From: Bacillota bacterium
Lineage (GTDB): Bacteria; Bacillota; Clostridia; Christensenellales; CAG-138
Reading direction: 5' to 3'
DNA: 6,890 nucleotides
Assembly: GCA_023458615.1 (NCBI GenBank)
Contig: JAEWYV010000120.1
Location: 1-6,890 of the forward strand
Below the pieces are notes generated by a model. That model was not told the origin of the DNA and searched no databases. It saw only the letters and a program-made list of their open reading frames with translations. Both the position numbers and the translations under genes were made by a program. This document shows, in pieces, positions 5,753 through 6,890 of the stretch (positions are counted from its first letter, which is position 1; each line of letters starts with the position of its first letter).

Positions 5753-6890
5753 ATGAGTGTCCCGCGCCTGCCATCTGGTAAAAAACAGAAGCGACTATTT
5801 CCCTCGTCCGCCCGTACCTGGATTCTTACCATTGCGGGAGGGTGCATAATAGCGTTTGTTTTGATTCCGCTTGCCGTAGATCGTTTCTCCGGCGCAAACG
5901 CAGTTGCTCTTGTTGCGCAACAAGAGGTTCGTGAGATTACGCCATCCCCCATTCCATTTAATGCCGAGGTGCTCGCGCCGGAGTCCTGCGCCAGTTGCAC
6001 GCCGGAGCCGACGCCGGAACCAACCGGAGGCATACAGGTCTCACAATATAATATCCTTCAGGAAAACGACAATTACCCAACCGTATCCCAATTGCAAACG
6101 CGTCTGATGGAGCTTGGTTATTTGGATTCCGATGAACCCTCTACCGTCTATAATAAAGCAACAACTGTTGCCGTCTCGCTCTTTCAAAGAACGGTAGAAG
6201 AACCTATGGACGGTGTTGCCACCAGCGAATTGCAGGAACGTTTGTTTAGTTCGGAAGCCAAGCCTTATGAAATTAAACTGGGCGATAGCGGAACCGATGT
6301 AGAGAGCATGCAATCCCGTCTCAACGAGTTGGGCTATTATGAAGGCAAGATCAACGGTTACTTTGGCGTTGCAACCGAGGATTCATTGGAGGCTTTCCAA
6401 ACAAAAAACAAACTGGATGTAGACAGCGTATTCAACGTTTCTGATCGTGATCTATTGTATTCGCCGGAAGCAAGGCCGAAAATCGACCCGACGCCGACGC
6501 CGAAGCCAACGGCGAAACCAACACCGAAGCCAACGAAAAAGCCTTCTTCCTCCTCCAGCTCATCAGGTGGCTCATCCTCCGGTGGCTCTTCTTCCTCTGG
6601 TGGATCATCCTCTTCCAGCGGATCGGACAGCAGTTCCAACAATGATTCTTCATCGGATTCCTCTTCCGGATCCGATGTCTCCTACTCCGCCTCTTACAGT
6701 GCGGATGGACTGGTCTCGGTTGCAACCGCCATGATTGGAAAACCATACTCCTGGTCCGAAGAGAGCCCGAGCAAGGGATTTGACTGCTCCGGGTTGGTCT
6801 ATTTCAGTCTCCGTACATGCGGTGTTAGCGTGAGTCGTTATAGCGCCTCCGGCTTTTCCTCCGTTGGCAAGTGGACGGAGATTACGTCTA
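5753..6890 (+). CDS. Membrane-anchored NlpC/P60 peptidoglycan hydrolase with two peptidoglycan-binding repeats (partial, runs off right edge)
   Basis: The visible 379 codons show a modular cell-wall enzyme. A basic N-terminus (KKQKR at 10-14) precedes one hydrophobic helix at about 22-42, giving a cytoplasmic N-terminus and an extracellular remainder. A Pro/Thr/Glu stretch follows (TPEPTPEPT at 83-91), then two PG_binding_1-type repeats at about 108-166 (VSQLQTRLMELGYL) and 175-236 (LGDSGTDVESMQSRLNELGYY). Next come a Pro/Thr/Lys linker (246-264), a Ser/Gly/Asp linker (265-308), and the start of an NlpC/P60 domain from about 318. FDCSGLVYF at 343-351 carries the expected catalytic Cys345. The catalytic His and third polar residue lie beyond the edge. 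NlpC/P60 enzymes usually cut between D-iso-glutamyl and the diamino acid in stem peptides; the exact bond here is unknown. The pair C79 and C82 (CASC) just outside the membrane is unusual. The gene is divergent from the ABC-F cluster. Confidence 0.9.
   Translation, partial: MSVPRLPSGKKQKRLFPSSARTWILTIAGGCIIAFVLIPLAVDRFSGANAVALVAQQEVREITPSPIPFNAEVLAPESCASCTPEPTPEPTGGIQVSQYNILQENDNYPTVSQLQTRLMELGYLDSDEPSTVYNKATTVAVSLFQRTVEEPMDGVATSELQERLFSSEAKPYEIKLGDSGTDVESMQSRLNELGYYEGKINGYFGVATEDSLEAFQTKNKLDVDSVFNVSDRDLLYSPEARPKIDPTPTPKPTAKPTPKPTKKPSSSSSSSGGSSSGGSSSSGGSSSSSGSDSSSNNDSSSDSSSGSDVSYSASYSADGLVSVATAMIGKPYSWSEESPSKGFDCSGLVYFSLRTCGVSVSRYSASGFSSVGKWTEITS
5816..5878 (+). other. Transmembrane anchor of the NlpC/P60 protein
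   Basis: This codes residues 22-42, TWILTIAGGCIIAFVLIPLA and one more Val. The stretch is about 21 uncharged residues after a cluster of Lys and Arg. There is no clear AxA cleavage site soon after it, so an uncleaved anchor is likelier than a cleaved signal peptide. Confidence 0.7.
6488..6676 (+). repeat. Low-complexity linker-coding region (Pro/Thr/Lys then Ser/Gly/Asp)
   Basis: It codes residues 246-308 of the NlpC/P60 protein. The first part repeats units such as CCGACG, CCGAAG and CCAACG coding PT and KP pairs. The second codes runs of Ser broken by GG and later by Asp. Serine is spelled with mixed codons (tct, tcc, tca, agc), so the tract is kept at protein level rather than being a fresh slippage expansion. 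It is probably a flexible wall-spanning spacer between the binding repeats and the catalytic domain. Confidence 0.8.

Noticed and set aside
5834..5845. Possible lipobox at AGGC (residues 28-31) of the NlpC/P60 protein
   Set aside because: The -3 residue is Ala rather than Leu, Val or Ile, and the hydrophobic helix continues for about 11 residues after the Cys. This fits a membrane anchor rather than a lipoprotein signal.
6358..6642. Minus-strand frame coding an acidic Glu/Pro-rich protein
   Set aside because: It is the reverse of the Ser/Gly and Pro/Thr linker; its bias is a by-product of that low-complexity DNA.

Overview
The window looks like chromosomal DNA from a member of the Bacillota, most likely a clostridial lineage of moderate GC content. 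The reasons are strong AGGAGG-type ribosome binding sites, a TTG start, a Bacillus/Clostridium-style pyrimidine-nucleoside phosphorylase, a clostridial-style ABC-F protein, and an anchored NlpC/P60 hydrolase with a Ser/Gly linker. The genus cannot be read from the sequence. I see no insertion sequence, CRISPR array, tRNA, rRNA or phage gene.

Layout. Four genes lie on the minus strand, in transcription order: an ABC-F ATPase (5486 to 3567), a glycerate-kinase-like protein of unusual architecture (3508 to 2273), a pyrimidine-nucleoside phosphorylase (2192 to 876), and the 5' part of a DNA polymerase I-type gene (836 to the left edge). The gaps between them are 58, 80 and 39 bases, and I found no terminator in any of them. 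They could form one transcription unit, driven by an extended -10 promoter just upstream of the ABC-F gene. A 266-base divergent intergenic region (5487-5752) separates this cluster from one plus-strand gene. That gene encodes a membrane-anchored peptidoglycan hydrolase with two peptidoglycan-binding repeats and runs off the right edge after its catalytic cysteine.

How the genes might work together. PolA (repair and Okazaki-fragment processing) and the phosphorylase (pyrimidine nucleoside salvage) both touch nucleotide metabolism. ABC-F proteins act on ribosomes, and the fourth protein has no clear role. The cluster may simply be co-transcribed housekeeping genes, and I see no convincing dedicated new system. 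The parts most worth a second look are the glycerate-kinase-like protein, which keeps the N-terminal family motifs but seems to lack the catalytic glycine-rich and TGEGRLD-type motifs and carries about 143 extra N-terminal residues, and a perfect 10-bp inverted repeat touching a TATAAT box in the divergent region.
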